Assembly (NCBI GenBank): GCA_001870995.2 | Contig: MLAV02000010.1 | Span: 62,001 to 126,000, forward strand | DNA length: 64,000 bases | Source: Chitinophaga sp. CB10 | GTDB taxonomy: Bacteria; Bacteroidota; Bacteroidia; Chitinophagales; Chitinophagaceae | Reading direction: 5' to 3' | Shown here: positions 50,101 through 60,275 of the stretch, piece after piece | Layout: each line of letters opens with the position of its first letter | Numbering within the stretch: the stretch's first letter is position 1 | Position numbers and translations under genes: made by a program | The notes under the pieces: generated by a model | Told to the model about the DNA's origin: nothing | The model's database searches: none | Seen by the model: the letters and a program-made list of their open reading frames with translations, nothing else

Positions 50101-52074
50101 TTACTTTTTCCCATCCGGCACAAACAACACCGCGTCCGCTACCACAACGCCATCAGCGCCCTTGCCTGATAGCTCGACCCATGCCCCGGGCTGCAGTTGA
50201 TACGTTCCCAGCTCCACCCATTCGCCCGATGTCTGGCCTTCCACCTTCACCCTGGCGGACTGTATATTGGCGGTATGCCGGCTGCGTCCATCATACACCA
50301 GCGCCGGCGTCACCGTTGCATGATTGGCTACCCGCGGCACGTAGGTATATACCCGGTAGCTGCCGGCCTTTTTAATGGCAGGCGTGTACCGGATCGTACT
50401 GCCCTTACCGCTGTCTACCAGCAGCGTAGGGCCATAGCCACCCCGGTATTCCGTCTTCCAGTCGCCGGTTTTGGCCGTAGCCCCCTCGTCGTTGTCATCA
50501 ACAAGTATTTCCGGCGTGCTGCCATCCGCCAAAGGATCCTCTTTCAGCAGCTGCTGAATTTTGGCCACATCCGCCTGCTGCACCGGCGCTTTGCCGTCGA
50601 TGCAGAGCGAGGCCGCCGTAGCGGCGGATTGCGCCAGCACCATAAACACCGGTTCCATGCGGATGGAGCCATAGGCGATATGTGAGGCAGAGAGGCATAC
50701 CGGCACCAGCAGGTTCTCGCACTCTCCCTTTTTGGGGATAATGGAACGGTAGCTCACCGGGTAAGGGCCAAAGCCCCCTATCTGCACATCTCCTTCGTTT
50801 TTGACCATACCGTTTACGACTATACGCTGGCAGTTATGCGAGTCCATAGTATAGGCCGCCATGCCCACGCCATCCGTCACTTTCTCCCTGCCTTCGCAGT
50901 TGGCCTGCGTCATCACGTATTCGCCCACCATGCGGCGCACTTCGCGGACGTACAACTGGGGCGACCAGTGCCCGTTATCCGTGTACTCGTCCTTCGGGTA
51001 GCCCCATTGCAGCATTGCCTCCCGGATGGAGGCCGGCATGCGCGGGTCGTGCCCGATGAAGTACAGGAGGCCTTTCGTATATACTTCATGTTCATGGATG
51101 ATCTTTTTGCGGGTTGCGGCATCGGCCTCCGGGTAGTCATAGTTTTTCCCGATCATATCCGTTGAAAAAGCGCCGTTGTTGTTGATATCCGTCTTATTAG
51201 CCGGCATGCGGTCCACCTTCAGGATGGTGTTGAGCGTGGCGGAAGGCAACTTTTCCAGGAGGCGCAGCAGCAGCTCATAACGGGCCGGCTGGTAATCTTC
51301 CGGCTGCGTGATGGGAATGCGGTTCTTGGGATCATTGCTCAGGCAGATGCGGAAATTATACGATTGCACCTTTTTATCGCCGCTGCCCTGGGGCGCCAGC
51401 GCTTCCGGGCTAATGCCCCACAACAGGCCGCTCTCCGGGTTGCCCGGCGTTACGTATGGGTCTACTCCATCGGGGAACTGGTGCTTGTCCCGCAACTGCA
51501 CGCCGTTATAGGTTTCGTTGTACTGGCTGTTAGCCTCACGGCCCACCGTGTACGACACGCCGGCTTTGGCCATCAGGTCCCCTTCATAGGAGCAGTCAAT
51601 AAACATTTTGGCGCGGATGGTGCGTGTATCCTTCCCCGTTACCCTGATGGCGGTAATGCGTTGCCCTTCCTTTTCCACGCCTGCCAGCTGGTACTCATAG
51701 ATCACCGGCACGGCGGCGGACTGCAGGTATTGCCGGAAGGTTTCTTCCGCTACATGCGGCTCAAAAATCCACTGCTCAAAGCGGCCGTAATGCCGGCCAA
51801 TGCGCCGGTAGAAGTCGCGCGAGATACCCGTGATTGCGGATTTATTACCGATGTCCGTATAACCGAGGCCGCCCGTGGTAAGCCCGCCCAGGCGCTTCTC
51901 CGGCGCTACCAGCAGCACCGTCTTATGCAGTTGCTTAGCCGTGTACGCCGCTATAATGCCGGCGGAAGTACCGCCATACACGCAGATATCCACTTCCTGC
52001 GGCGGCGTGGCCGCCTGCGCTGCCCCGCTGAGCAGCAGGGCCATGCCTAACAATAAAGTTTTCAATTGCATCAT
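50101..52074 (-). CDS. Secreted FAD-dependent oxidoreductase with C-terminal binding domain
   Basis: 657 residues. A signal peptide (about 1-21) is followed by a Rossmann GxGxxG-like variant VYGGTSAGIIAAYTAKQL that marks the FAD-dependent family of PF12831 type. Other landmarks are RLGGLTTGGLGYTDIG, FIDCSYEGDLMAKAGVSYT, VGREANSQYNETYNG and IGGFGPYPVSYRSIIPK. The last ~130 residues (TEYRGGYGPTLLVDSGKGST to QPGAWVELSGKGADGVVVAD) match a golvesin/xanthan-lyase-type carbohydrate-binding sandwich. Such proteins occur in many Bacteroidota polysaccharide loci and may oxidise a sugar. It starts 12 bases after the SusD stop. Confidence 0.88.
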   Translation of the reverse strand: MMQLKTLLLGMALLLSGAAQAATPPQEVDICVYGGTSAGIIAAYTAKQLHKTVLLVAPEKRLGGLTTGGLGYTDIGNKSAITGISRDFYRRIGRHYGRFEQWIFEPHVAEETFRQYLQSAAVPVIYEYQLAGVEKEGQRITAIRVTGKDTRTIRAKMFIDCSYEGDLMAKAGVSYTVGREANSQYNETYNGVQLRDKHQFPDGVDPYVTPGNPESGLLWGISPEALAPQGSGDKKVQSYNFRICLSNDPKNRIPITQPEDYQPARYELLLRLLEKLPSATLNTILKVDRMPANKTDINNNGAFSTDMIGKNYDYPEADAATRKKIIHEHEVYTKGLLYFIGHDPRMPASIREAMLQWGYPKDEYTDNGHWSPQLYVREVRRMVGEYVMTQANCEGREKVTDGVGMAAYTMDSHNCQRIVVNGMVKNEGDVQIGGFGPYPVSYRSIIPKKGECENLLVPVCLSASHIAYGSIRMEPVFMVLAQSAATAASLCIDGKAPVQQADVAKIQQLLKEDPLADGSTPEILVDDNDEGATAKTGDWKTEYRGGYGPTLLVDSGKGSTIRYTPAIKKAGSYRVYTYVPRVANHATVTPALVYDGRSRHTANIQSARVKVEGQTSGEWVELGTYQLQPGAWVELSGKGADGVVVADAVLFVPDGKK

Positions 52075-52086
52075 TACCTTTTTTGA

Positions 52087-53535
52087 TTAGTAGCCGGGAT
52101 TCTGATCCTTCACGGGATCGATGGCTTTGTTATAGTTATATTCATTCGTGGGGATAGGCCATAGCAAATGTTTATCCGCCACGGTGATGTTCTTCATATC
52201 CTTTATCACCTGCTTGACTATTCCTAAACGCTTCAGGTCGAACCAGTGTTTGGCTTCCGAACAGTTTTCGTAGGTCCGTTCCCGTACGACGAGGCTGATA
52301 AACGCGTCCAGGCTACTGTAGTCACTCAGCTTGAAGTCCACCGCAGGATCCGGCGTGGCGGTGGGTTTACCGTAGGCGCGCCGGCGTATCTGATTGAGCA
52401 TTTCCATGGCATTTGCATCCGGAGCTCCCGCCGCCCGGGCGAGGCACTCCGCATAAAACAGCACTATATCTGCATACCTATACATCGGAAAATCATTCCC
52501 GGCAGCTGTGTTGGTCACTTTGTCGCTGAACTTTTTGTTAAGGATAGTCGTATTGGTCAGGCCAAACGTTTGTACGTACCAGTTATATTTATAACGCAGG
52601 TCATTCTTATCCCATTGCGCTACGAATTTATTCTGCACCGCATCGCTGTAGAAGGTGTAGTAACCGCCCGGCTTGTAATAGCCTGAGTTCGGATAATGGG
52701 CATACATAGGATAGTTGAAACCCTGATCAGCAGGCGTTCTGCTAAACTTCAGGTAAAACACTTCCTCCGGGGAGCCTTGTACATCCGGCCCGAATATTTT
52801 GTCGTAATCATCCGCTGTGGCCACCTGCACCAGGGCGTATTTACCGCTGTTGATCACGGCTGCGGCGGCATCCCGCGCTTTCGTATAGTCGTGCAGGTTC
52901 ATGTACACATCCGCCAGCACGGCGCTGGCTGACCATTTGGAAGGCGCTCCATCCAACCGCGGTACGGCCGTGAGGTTATCCGCGGCATAGAGGAGGTCCG
53001 CCAGGAGAAACTGGTAGGTAGCCTCCGTGGTAGCGCGCGGCACATCCAGCTGCGCCATATTCTCCTCCGCGCGCAGGGGCACGCCGCCCCAGTTGCGCAC
53101 CAGGTGGAAGTACAGGAGCCCGCGCATGAAGCGCGCCTCCGCCGTGAACCGCGCGGCATCGGCAGCGTTGAGGTTCCTGGCGGTGGGTATCTTTTTGATC
53201 ACAATATTGGCATTGCGGATCGCTTCGTAGAACTGCGCCCACATATCCCCCACGCGGGTAATATTCGTGTTATCCAGGCCTGCATAGTCGTTCAGCGGGG
53301 CATGGCTCCCGCGCCCGTACATGTACTCGGTGTAAATTTCCAGCTGGCACTGGTACAGGGCGCTCATACTGCCGGACTGGCGGATGGGTTTATAAATCGC
53401 ATTCAGCCCTGCCTGCACTTCGGCGGGGGAATTGTAAAAGTTTTCTTCCGCTATCGCCTGCGGCTTTTCCTCCAGCACGCGGCTGCAGGCGGTGAAGGAC
53501 AATGCGGCGAGGAGCAGGTATATTGCATGTTTCAT
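52087..53535 (-). CDS. SusD/RagB-type outer-membrane lipoprotein
   Basis: 482 residues from the ATG at 53535, which gives MKHAIYLLLAALSFTAC with lipidated Cys at 17. Starting at 53559 would place eight extra residues ahead of the signal and within 1 base of the transporter stop. SusD landmarks are RVLEEKPQAIAEENFYNSPA, RFMRGLLYFHLVRNWGG, YRYADIVLFYAECLARAAGA, and a C-terminal WFDLKRLGIVKQV. It is the binding partner for the SusC encoded just upstream and belongs to the pectin locus. Confidence 0.95.
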   Translation of the reverse strand: MKHAIYLLLAALSFTACSRVLEEKPQAIAEENFYNSPAEVQAGLNAIYKPIRQSGSMSALYQCQLEIYTEYMYGRGSHAPLNDYAGLDNTNITRVGDMWAQFYEAIRNANIVIKKIPTARNLNAADAARFTAEARFMRGLLYFHLVRNWGGVPLRAEENMAQLDVPRATTEATYQFLLADLLYAADNLTAVPRLDGAPSKWSASAVLADVYMNLHDYTKARDAAAAVINSGKYALVQVATADDYDKIFGPDVQGSPEEVFYLKFSRTPADQGFNYPMYAHYPNSGYYKPGGYYTFYSDAVQNKFVAQWDKNDLRYKYNWYVQTFGLTNTTILNKKFSDKVTNTAAGNDFPMYRYADIVLFYAECLARAAGAPDANAMEMLNQIRRRAYGKPTATPDPAVDFKLSDYSSLDAFISLVVRERTYENCSEAKHWFDLKRLGIVKQVIKDMKNITVADKHLLWPIPTNEYNYNKAIDPVKDQNPGY

Positions 53536-53559
53536 ATCAGTCAGTTGAATTATTAACAA

Positions 53560-56500
53560 TCAAAAACCACAACGGATGCCTACCGTAAACGATTTGCTGA
53601 CCGGATAGGTAGCGTAATCAATCCCTTGCGCCACGGAGTTTTCAGAGCCATAAACGTTCACCTCCGGATCGTACCAGGAGTATTTGGTAAACGTGATCAT
53701 GTTCTGCGCGCTCACGTACACCTGCGCTTTCCTGAACCATTTGGCGTGCAGTTTTTGCACGGGCAGGTCATAAGCGAGCTGTATGTTTTTGATTTTAAGA
53801 TAGGAGCCGTTTTCCACGAAGCGGGTGGACATGTTGCCCGCCAGGTTGCGCGTGATCTTCGGATACTTCGCGTTGGTATGTTCCGGCGTCCAGTGGTCCT
53901 CCGCTACTTCCGCCGGGAGGTTGAGGCCCATGCCGAGGTCCAGCGTGGCGGCCTTGTTCAGGTTAAAAATATCGTTGCCCTGTGAGCCGGTGATAAACAA
54001 CGTGAGTTCAAACCCCTTCCAGGAAGTAACGGAATTGATGCCATAGGTAAAATCCGGGTTGGGATTGCCGATGTAGGTTTTATCCGCCGCGGAAATTTTG
54101 CCGTCCTTGTTCAGGTCCTCATATTCCAGGTTGCCCGTAGCGCTGTAGCCCTTTTCCACGTAGCCGTAGAAGATGCCGAAAGGCTGGCCTTCCCGCAGCA
54201 GGTTCACATAATCGTTGAGCGAGCCGGTGTAAAGGTTGTTGCCATAGATATCCTGGCCGTTATAGAGTTTCAGCACTTTATTGCGGTTGAAGGCGATGTT
54301 GGCGCCGATGTTCCATTTTACCGCCTGGTCCATCACCTGCACATCCAGTGCGAACTCCATCCCTTTATTCTCCATTTCGCCTACGTTCCGCACCGTATTC
54401 TTGTACCCCATGGAGGAAGGCAGCTGTACCTTGTTAAGGAGATTTTTGGTGCGCTTATGATAGAAATCCGCCGTGAGGTGGAAGCGGTCACGGAACAACC
54501 CCAGGTCCAGCCCGAAATCAACCTGGTAGGTGGTTTCCCATTTCAGTGTATTCGGAAGCGTTTCTCCCGGCGCGTAGGTGATGTACGCAGCATCTCCAAA
54601 GATGGTAGTGCCCGGGTTCAGGAGGTTCAGCGTTTGATAGGGCGAAATAGCCGTACTGCCGGAAGCGCCATAGCTGGTGCGTATCTTCAGGTCGCTGATT
54701 GTTTTGGATTGCCTGATCCAGGGTTCGTTGGACATGCGCCAGGCCAATGCGGCGGAAGGGAAGTTACCCCATTTGTTGTCTTTCGCGTACCTGGAAGAGC
54801 CGTCCCGGCGCATGCTGACCGTGAAGAGGTACTTATCCATGAGCGTGTAATTTACGCGGCCAATAAACGAGAGCAGGGCCCATTTTTCGTAGGAGCTGTT
54901 CGGCACGCCCGGCGTGGCGGCGCTTTGCAGGGAACCGGTGTTCACCACATCGCTGAGGAAGCCGATGCCGGAGCCTTTCATCACGGTTAGCACATTATCC
55001 TGGTAGGTGAAACCTGCCATTGCGTTAATAGCGTGTATGCCTAACCGTTTGTTGTAGTTGATCACGTTTTCGTTGAGCAGGCTCTGGGTTTGCGCCGTAT
55101 TTACCTCCGCCTTGCCAACGGAATTGGTGGAAGGTTCTATGTTGGAATAGATATCCCTGCGGTCGTCCTGGTTATTGATGCCGGCGGAAATGCGGATGCT
55201 GAGGTCCTCCATGGGCCGGATGGTGAGCGCCGCGTTGGAAAATACCCGGTTGGCTTTTAACCGCTCGTTGACTTCGTAGATGGGAATCAGCGGGTTGATG
55301 ATAGCGTTGGAAATAAACGGGTACGCTGTGGTCAGGCGGCGATAGGAGCCATCTTCCAGGTAGGGCGTCAGCGTGGGCGGCGCCATCAGCATGGCCGAGA
55401 TGAGATCGCTGCCGCGGTTGCCGAGCTGGGAATTCTGCACGCGGGTGTCTATCCGGGTGAGCGCCACATTATACGACAAGGAGAATATTTTACTGATGTC
55501 ATGTTCTATACTGCCCCGCAGCGAGTAGCGTTTATAATCGCTGTTGCGGACGATGCCATCCTGCAGGTAGAGGCCGGCCCCAACGGAGAAGCGGGTTTTA
55601 TCCCCGCCGCCACTAACGGTAACGCCGGTATTGGACAGCGGCGCTTTGTGCATGACGAGGTCCTGCCAGTCGGTACCCGGCATTTTTGCAAAATCGTCTA
55701 TCTGCTGCTGGGTGAAGTAGGCCGGCACGTTGTCGTTCTTCGCCTGCTCGTTGTAGAGCAGGGCGTATTGCTGCGGGTTCATGAGCCGCATTTTTTTGGT
55801 GACCGACTGTATGCTGTAGCTGGACGCTACATCCACCGTGGTCCCTTTTTTTTTCTTTCCCGATTTGGTGGTGATCATCACGATGCCGTTTGCGCCGCGG
55901 GAGCCGTAGATAGCGGTCGACGAGGCGTCTTTCAGGACCTCCATGGACGCGATGTCTGACGGTTGCAGGAAATCCGGGCTGCCGGTAAACGGAAATCCAT
56001 CGATCACATACAGCGGTTCATTGCTGCCTAAAATGGAATTCACGCCCCGGATGCGGACGCTGATTTTCCCGCCGGGCGCGCCGTTGTTCTGCATCACCTG
56101 CACGCCGGGCGCGCGTCCGGCGAGGGCCTGCATGGCGTTGGTGAGGGGTTGTACGGAAATATCTTCCGAACGTATCTGGGATACGGCGCCGGTGAGGTCT
56201 GATTTTTTAGCGACGCCGTAGCCGATCACCACCACTTCTGAGGATTTATTGATCACCGGTTTGAGCCGGATGGCCAGCGCGGCGCTGCCGTTGGCGGTTA
56301 CTTCCAGCGTTTCGTAGCCCAGGTAGGAAATGACCAGCACGGCGTTGGCCGGGGCGTTGAGCCGGAAGGAGCCATCCGCCTGGGTGACGGTGCCTGTGCT
56401 GCTGTTTTTCACTTTTACCGTGGCTCCCGGCAGGGGGCTGCCATCTTCGCCGGTTACCTTGCCCTGGATTTCCTGCCGCAGGTCGGCGGGCTGGTCCGAT

Positions 56501-56868
56501 GTATTTTCCTTTGCGGTGATCACAATATTTTTACCGACCACGGTGTAGGTAAGCGGCAGGTTTTTAAGGCAGATATCCAGCGCCTCCCGGAGCGGGAGGC
56601 CTTTGATGTCCACGTTGATGGCGGGGGCCAGGTCCAGCAGGTGATGGTCAAAAAAGAATACGTACCCCGACTGCTTTTCAATGGCCCTGCATACCTTTTC
56701 CAGGGAGATGTTTTTCCTAGACAGGGTAATTTCCTGGCCATAGCCATTGGCGCTCACCTGCAAGCATGCTGTTAATAAAATGGCTGCTGCGATTTTCATA
56801 ACGCGAATTGTTTGGGCGATCCACGGTGGTTGACTGCCCGTGTGCCGGAGAATAGCTTTAAAATTCAT
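53560..56868 (-). CDS. SusC/RagA-type TonB-dependent transporter with STN domain
   Basis: 1102 residues. The leader is long (signal region ILLTACLQVSANGYGQ near 30-45; the true start could be the internal Met at residue 24). It has an STN domain (EITLSRKNISLEKVCRAIEK and EALDICLKNLPLTYTVV), a regulatory-like domain (QGKVTGEDGSPLPGATVKVK), plug start SEVVVIGYGVAKKSDLTGAV, and a barrel with GGVTVSGGGDK-like turns. The STN domain pairs it with the FecR at 57041. Expected to import oligosaccharides from pectin side chains. Confidence 0.96.
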   Translation of the reverse strand: MNFKAILRHTGSQPPWIAQTIRVMKIAAAILLTACLQVSANGYGQEITLSRKNISLEKVCRAIEKQSGYVFFFDHHLLDLAPAINVDIKGLPLREALDICLKNLPLTYTVVGKNIVITAKENTSDQPADLRQEIQGKVTGEDGSPLPGATVKVKNSSTGTVTQADGSFRLNAPANAVLVISYLGYETLEVTANGSAALAIRLKPVINKSSEVVVIGYGVAKKSDLTGAVSQIRSEDISVQPLTNAMQALAGRAPGVQVMQNNGAPGGKISVRIRGVNSILGSNEPLYVIDGFPFTGSPDFLQPSDIASMEVLKDASSTAIYGSRGANGIVMITTKSGKKKKGTTVDVASSYSIQSVTKKMRLMNPQQYALLYNEQAKNDNVPAYFTQQQIDDFAKMPGTDWQDLVMHKAPLSNTGVTVSGGGDKTRFSVGAGLYLQDGIVRNSDYKRYSLRGSIEHDISKIFSLSYNVALTRIDTRVQNSQLGNRGSDLISAMLMAPPTLTPYLEDGSYRRLTTAYPFISNAIINPLIPIYEVNERLKANRVFSNAALTIRPMEDLSIRISAGINNQDDRRDIYSNIEPSTNSVGKAEVNTAQTQSLLNENVINYNKRLGIHAINAMAGFTYQDNVLTVMKGSGIGFLSDVVNTGSLQSAATPGVPNSSYEKWALLSFIGRVNYTLMDKYLFTVSMRRDGSSRYAKDNKWGNFPSAALAWRMSNEPWIRQSKTISDLKIRTSYGASGSTAISPYQTLNLLNPGTTIFGDAAYITYAPGETLPNTLKWETTYQVDFGLDLGLFRDRFHLTADFYHKRTKNLLNKVQLPSSMGYKNTVRNVGEMENKGMEFALDVQVMDQAVKWNIGANIAFNRNKVLKLYNGQDIYGNNLYTGSLNDYVNLLREGQPFGIFYGYVEKGYSATGNLEYEDLNKDGKISAADKTYIGNPNPDFTYGINSVTSWKGFELTLFITGSQGNDIFNLNKAATLDLGMGLNLPAEVAEDHWTPEHTNAKYPKITRNLAGNMSTRFVENGSYLKIKNIQLAYDLPVQKLHAKWFRKAQVYVSAQNMITFTKYSWYDPEVNVYGSENSVAQGIDYATYPVSKSFTVGIRCGF

Positions 56869-57040
56869 ACATTTGATTGGTTTGGGTAATAAAAATCCCG
56901 CCCGGCGTTAGCCAGGTGTTTGAAGGTCGTGGAATGATTTTCAGGAGTTACCCGCCATTATTACCGGAGGTGTTGGCGCACTTCCGGTTTTTATTTATGG
57001 ATAACTGTGCGTTGATTACATTTTCATAACGGTATTGGTT

Positions 57041-58180
57041 TCATGGCTGTACGATGATTTTGTGATGAGATAGTTTGACATGGATCTTACTGAGTTCAAG
57101 TATCCTGATAACTTCTTCTATACTGCTGTTCCGGTTGATCTTTCCACCAAATTCCCTGTCGGCCGGCACTTTACCTGCATATTCCACCTCCACATCATAC
57201 CACCGTGCGATCTGCCGCATGACGCCGGGAATTTTTTCGTGGTTAAAGAGGAAGTAACCGTTTTTCCAGGCTACGATCTCTTCCACGTCAGGCGCTGCCA
57301 TTACCTGCGTACTCCCGTCAGCGGTAGTGCTGGCCTGCTGGCCCGGTTGTATGCGGGTGGTGGCTTTGGGCGTTTTCAGCGCGATGGCGCCTTCCACGAG
57401 GGTGGTGCGTATGGATGGTTCTTCCGTATAGGCGTTTACGTTAAAGCTGGTACCCAGCACCTGGATGGTGGTATGTTGCACTTTGACAAAGAAAGGTTGA
57501 TTGGGCGCGGGGGCGATTTCGAAATAGGCTTCGCCGGTCAGTTCCACGGTGCGGTCGCTCCCGGTAAAGCTGGCGGGGTACCGCAGGCTGGAAGCGGCGT
57601 TTAGCCATACCCGTGAGCCATCGGCCAGCACGATGCGGAACTGGCCGCCCCGTGGCACCTGCAGCATATTATACTGCAGCGGCCCCGTTGTGCCGTTACC
57701 GTTATAGGCCAGTACGCCCCCGCTCAGCTGCAGGCTGGCATTCCCCTGCCGGGCCACGGTAGCGCCGGAGGAGTCCAGCGGTACCTGCGTACCGTCCGCC
57801 AGGGTGAGGATGGCTTTGCTGGAACCTGGTACGGGCAGGTTTTTCTGCGCGGTGATGGGTGCCTTTGGCGTCGTTGGGTGATTTTTCCAGAAGTAAATGC
57901 CTGCGCTGAGCAGCAGCGCTATAGAGGCCGCAGCGGCCACGCGTGGCCACCAGGCAGCGCGTGGCGTTTGCGCCGGGCGCAGTTGGGACCAGAGGCGTTC
58001 CTTTACCTCATCAGGGCCGGCCGGGGGGCTTTGGAGCAGCTGTTGGTCGATAGCCGCTTCAAACAGCTGCCGGTATTGCTCCTGCTGCAGCGCCTGGCGG
58101 AATAGTTCGAGGCCTGGCGCATCCAGCGTATCGTTGAGGTATTGTTGTAATAACGTGGCAAATTGTTCCGGATGTATCAT
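57041..58180 (-). CDS. FecR-type anti-sigma factor
   Basis: 379 residues. The cytoplasmic part contains RQALQQEQYRQLFEAAIDQQ. A membrane helix (VAAAASIALLLSAGIYFW, about 80-98) is followed by the FecR domain (PRGGQFRIVLADGSRVWLNA, LTGEAYFEIAPA, VLGTSFNVNAY). The C-terminal part has AWKNGYFLFNHEKIPGVMRQ and FGGKINRNSSIEEVIRILEL. It controls the sigma factor encoded 111 bases upstream and senses the STN domain of the transporter that follows. Confidence 0.95.
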   Translation of the reverse strand: MIHPEQFATLLQQYLNDTLDAPGLELFRQALQQEQYRQLFEAAIDQQLLQSPPAGPDEVKERLWSQLRPAQTPRAAWWPRVAAAASIALLLSAGIYFWKNHPTTPKAPITAQKNLPVPGSSKAILTLADGTQVPLDSSGATVARQGNASLQLSGGVLAYNGNGTTGPLQYNMLQVPRGGQFRIVLADGSRVWLNAASSLRYPASFTGSDRTVELTGEAYFEIAPAPNQPFFVKVQHTTIQVLGTSFNVNAYTEEPSIRTTLVEGAIALKTPKATTRIQPGQQASTTADGSTQVMAAPDVEEIVAWKNGYFLFNHEKIPGVMRQIARWYDVEVEYAGKVPADREFGGKINRNSSIEEVIRILELSKIHVKLSHHKIIVQP

Positions 58181-58291
58181 AGTGGAATTACCTTACTGGG
58201 GTAAAGACGCGCAGGTGTGAAAAAGGGAGGTGCCGGAAGAAAAATTTTTTTTTTGGATGCAGATGGGGATGGAATTTTTTCTGTAAACTTT

Positions 58292-58876
58292 TCAGCTACA
58301 AACCAGGAAGAAAAAAGTAACAAGGTACCCCGGCAGCCATTTACGCAGCGCCGCCAATGCCTGTACGATATAACTTTTAACAGTAACCCTGGAAATTCCC
58401 ATCAGGGCAGCGATTTCAGCATGGTCCAGCCCCTCGAGGCGGCTCAGCCGGAACGCCTTCTGCTGCTGGGGCGGGAGCTTCAGGATGGCTTGCTGGAGTT
58501 GCTGCAGCAGGTCCCGGGAATAGATTTCCTCCGGGCCTTCCATACGGGCGCTTTCCCGGAAATACTGCGCCTGGTATTCCAGGTAGGAAGCCTGGGAATG
58601 CAGCTTGCGCAACCGGCTGAATATCAGGTTGCGGGCAGCGATAAAAAGATAGCCTTGCAGGTTGGTAACCGATGGCAGCGTGGTCCGCTTTTCCCAGAGC
58701 ATGGCAAATACATCCTGCGTAATATCTTCGGCGATCTCCGGAGATTTGGATAATACCAGGGCCGCGGCATACACCCTTTCCCAGTAGCGCTCAAACACAC
58801 GCCGGTAAGCGTCTTCGTTTCCTGCAGCTATGCCCGCAAGCAACTCCTGGTCGCTGCTATTGATGAAACACTCCAT
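58292..58876 (-). CDS. ECF sigma-70 factor, FecI-like
   Basis: 194 residues. Region 2 is YRRVFERYWERVYAAALVLS, EIAEDITQDVFAMLWEKR and LQGYLFIAARNLIFSRLRK. Region 4 is LPPQQQKAFRLSRLEGLDHA and GISRVTVKSYIVQAL. It heads the minus-strand pectin operon (sigma, FecR, SusC, SusD, oxidoreductase, GH127, PL9), which reaches to 45306. Confidence 0.93.
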   Translation of the reverse strand: MECFINSSDQELLAGIAAGNEDAYRRVFERYWERVYAAALVLSKSPEIAEDITQDVFAMLWEKRTTLPSVTNLQGYLFIAARNLIFSRLRKLHSQASYLEYQAQYFRESARMEGPEEIYSRDLLQQLQQAILKLPPQQQKAFRLSRLEGLDHAEIAALMGISRVTVKSYIVQALAALRKWLPGYLVTFFFLVCS

Positions 58877-59080
58877 TGAATCACACCCGCTGGTTTAGAC
58901 CCGAATAGCCGGGCAGCTAAAAATAGCAAAAAATTATCTGGAGGCGGGGGAAATTGCGGCCGAACAAAAAACCCGGTTCCCGCATTTATAAGATAGTAAT
59001 TAACAAATCCTTATATACTGCCACATCCGCAGCATACGGCAAATGCTTAAATTTGTATGGACATCGAATCAGCACCGCAT

Positions 59081-59602
59081 ATGAGAGTTCAATCCATCAT
59101 ACTCCTTCTTTTATTATTTGTAACCGCGTGCAAAGGACAGGCGCAAAAGAGCAATAATATGGAAACGACACACAACAACAATCCCTACTATTCCCGTACA
59201 GATACCACCCATCTGAACGTGAGTAATGCAGAGTGGAAAAAAATACTGCCGCGCGACTTATACCAGGTTGCCAGAGAGCAGGGTACCGAAAGGGCGTTTA
59301 CCGGCAAGTACTGGGAAGGCAATCCCAAAGGCACGTACTACTGCGCCGTTTGCGGCAACGAACTGTTCCGCTCGGATGCGAAGTTTGCCAGCGAATGCGG
59401 ATGGCCCAGCTTCTTTGAGCCGGTAAGGGAAAACAGCGTGATCTACAAGCCGGATCATTCCTTTGGCATGGAACGCATTGAAGTGGAGTGCGCTAGGTGC
59501 AACTCCCACCTGGGGCATATTTTTGACGACGGTCCCCCGCCTACGCATAAACGTTTTTGTATGAACTCCGTGTCGCTCGACTTTGAGCCGGACGCGAAGT
59601 AA
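59081..59602 (+). CDS. msrB: Peptide-methionine (R)-S-oxide reductase, lipoprotein form
   Basis: 173 residues from the ATG at 59081 (the ATG at 59057 would add eight residues before the signal). A lipoprotein signal ends LLFVTAC, so the enzyme is tethered in the envelope. MsrB motifs are TGKYWEGNPKGTYYCAVCGN (first zinc CxxC), ASECGWPSFFEPV, ECARCNSHLGHIFDDGPP (second CxxC) and KRFCMNS with the catalytic Cys. It repairs methionine-R-sulfoxide in exported proteins. It stands alone and ends in a terminator. Confidence 0.93.
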   Translation: MRVQSIILLLLLFVTACKGQAQKSNNMETTHNNNPYYSRTDTTHLNVSNAEWKKILPRDLYQVAREQGTERAFTGKYWEGNPKGTYYCAVCGNELFRSDAKFASECGWPSFFEPVRENSVIYKPDHSFGMERIEVECARCNSHLGHIFDDGPPPTHKRFCMNSVSLDFEPDAK

Positions 59603-59625
59603 CTGCCGGCAGGCGGAACTTTTTT

Positions 59626-59660
59626 AAGGGGGAAAGGCTACGGTCTTTCCCCTTATTTTT
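59626..59660 (+). terminator. Terminator of msrB
   Basis: An AAGGGGGAAAG arm pairs with CTTTCCCCTT with one bulged G and a T run follows, 24 bases after the msrB stop. Confidence 0.8.
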
Positions 59661-59867
59661 TTACGAAGTAAGCACAGCTTTACACAGATTGGGTAGCCCT
59701 TCCCCCAGGTTTATTTAGCAGCCGGCACGCGGGCATGGCGAGGACCGGACAACTGTAAGTGCCCTATTATCAGGCAGTTCAGCCTGTTTAAAGGCCGATT
59801 TTTGCTAATGGTATGCTAATTGTTTTATGGCAGGCAGGAATCTTTATTAAAAACCAAAACTTACATT

Positions 59868-60245
59868 ATGAAATCTATGCTCAAATTCATCGGGGTGTTA
59901 CTGTTAACCGCATTTGTGTTCGCTTCCTGTAGCAAAGACACCGATCCAGCCGATGTAGACGTATTCGCCGGTACTTTTAAAGGTAAAATCGGCTATCATG
60001 ATGCAGATCAAAACCTCAGTACTGATGCAGGCAGTGTATTTGTAACCAAAGTTGGTTCCCGTTATGACTTCCGTTTTTCAGACGGTATTCCGGACCTCAC
60101 CGGCGTAGAGTTTGAAAAGAAGGACGATAATACCATGGTGAACATCGGTTCCGCAGGAACAGGATTGATCACTATCAATAAGGATAAACTCGTGATCGGC
60201 TATACGAAAGATGGCAGAACATGGACGGCTGATTGCGGCAGGTAA
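59868..60245 (+). CDS. Small lipoprotein of unknown function
   Basis: 125 residues from the ATG at 59868, which gives MKSMLKFIGVLLLTAFVFAS then Cys as lipid acceptor; the upstream ATG at 59820 lacks such a signal. The mature part is a probable eight-strand beta domain (VFAGTFKGKIGYHDADQNLS, VGSRYDFRFSDGIP, TGLITINKDKLVIGYTKDGR). I recognise no family. It has its own terminator. Confidence 0.75.
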   Translation: MKSMLKFIGVLLLTAFVFASCSKDTDPADVDVFAGTFKGKIGYHDADQNLSTDAGSVFVTKVGSRYDFRFSDGIPDLTGVEFEKKDDNTMVNIGSAGTGLITINKDKLVIGYTKDGRTWTADCGR

Positions 60246-60275
60246 GGCTATATTTGCTCAACATACAACTACAAA

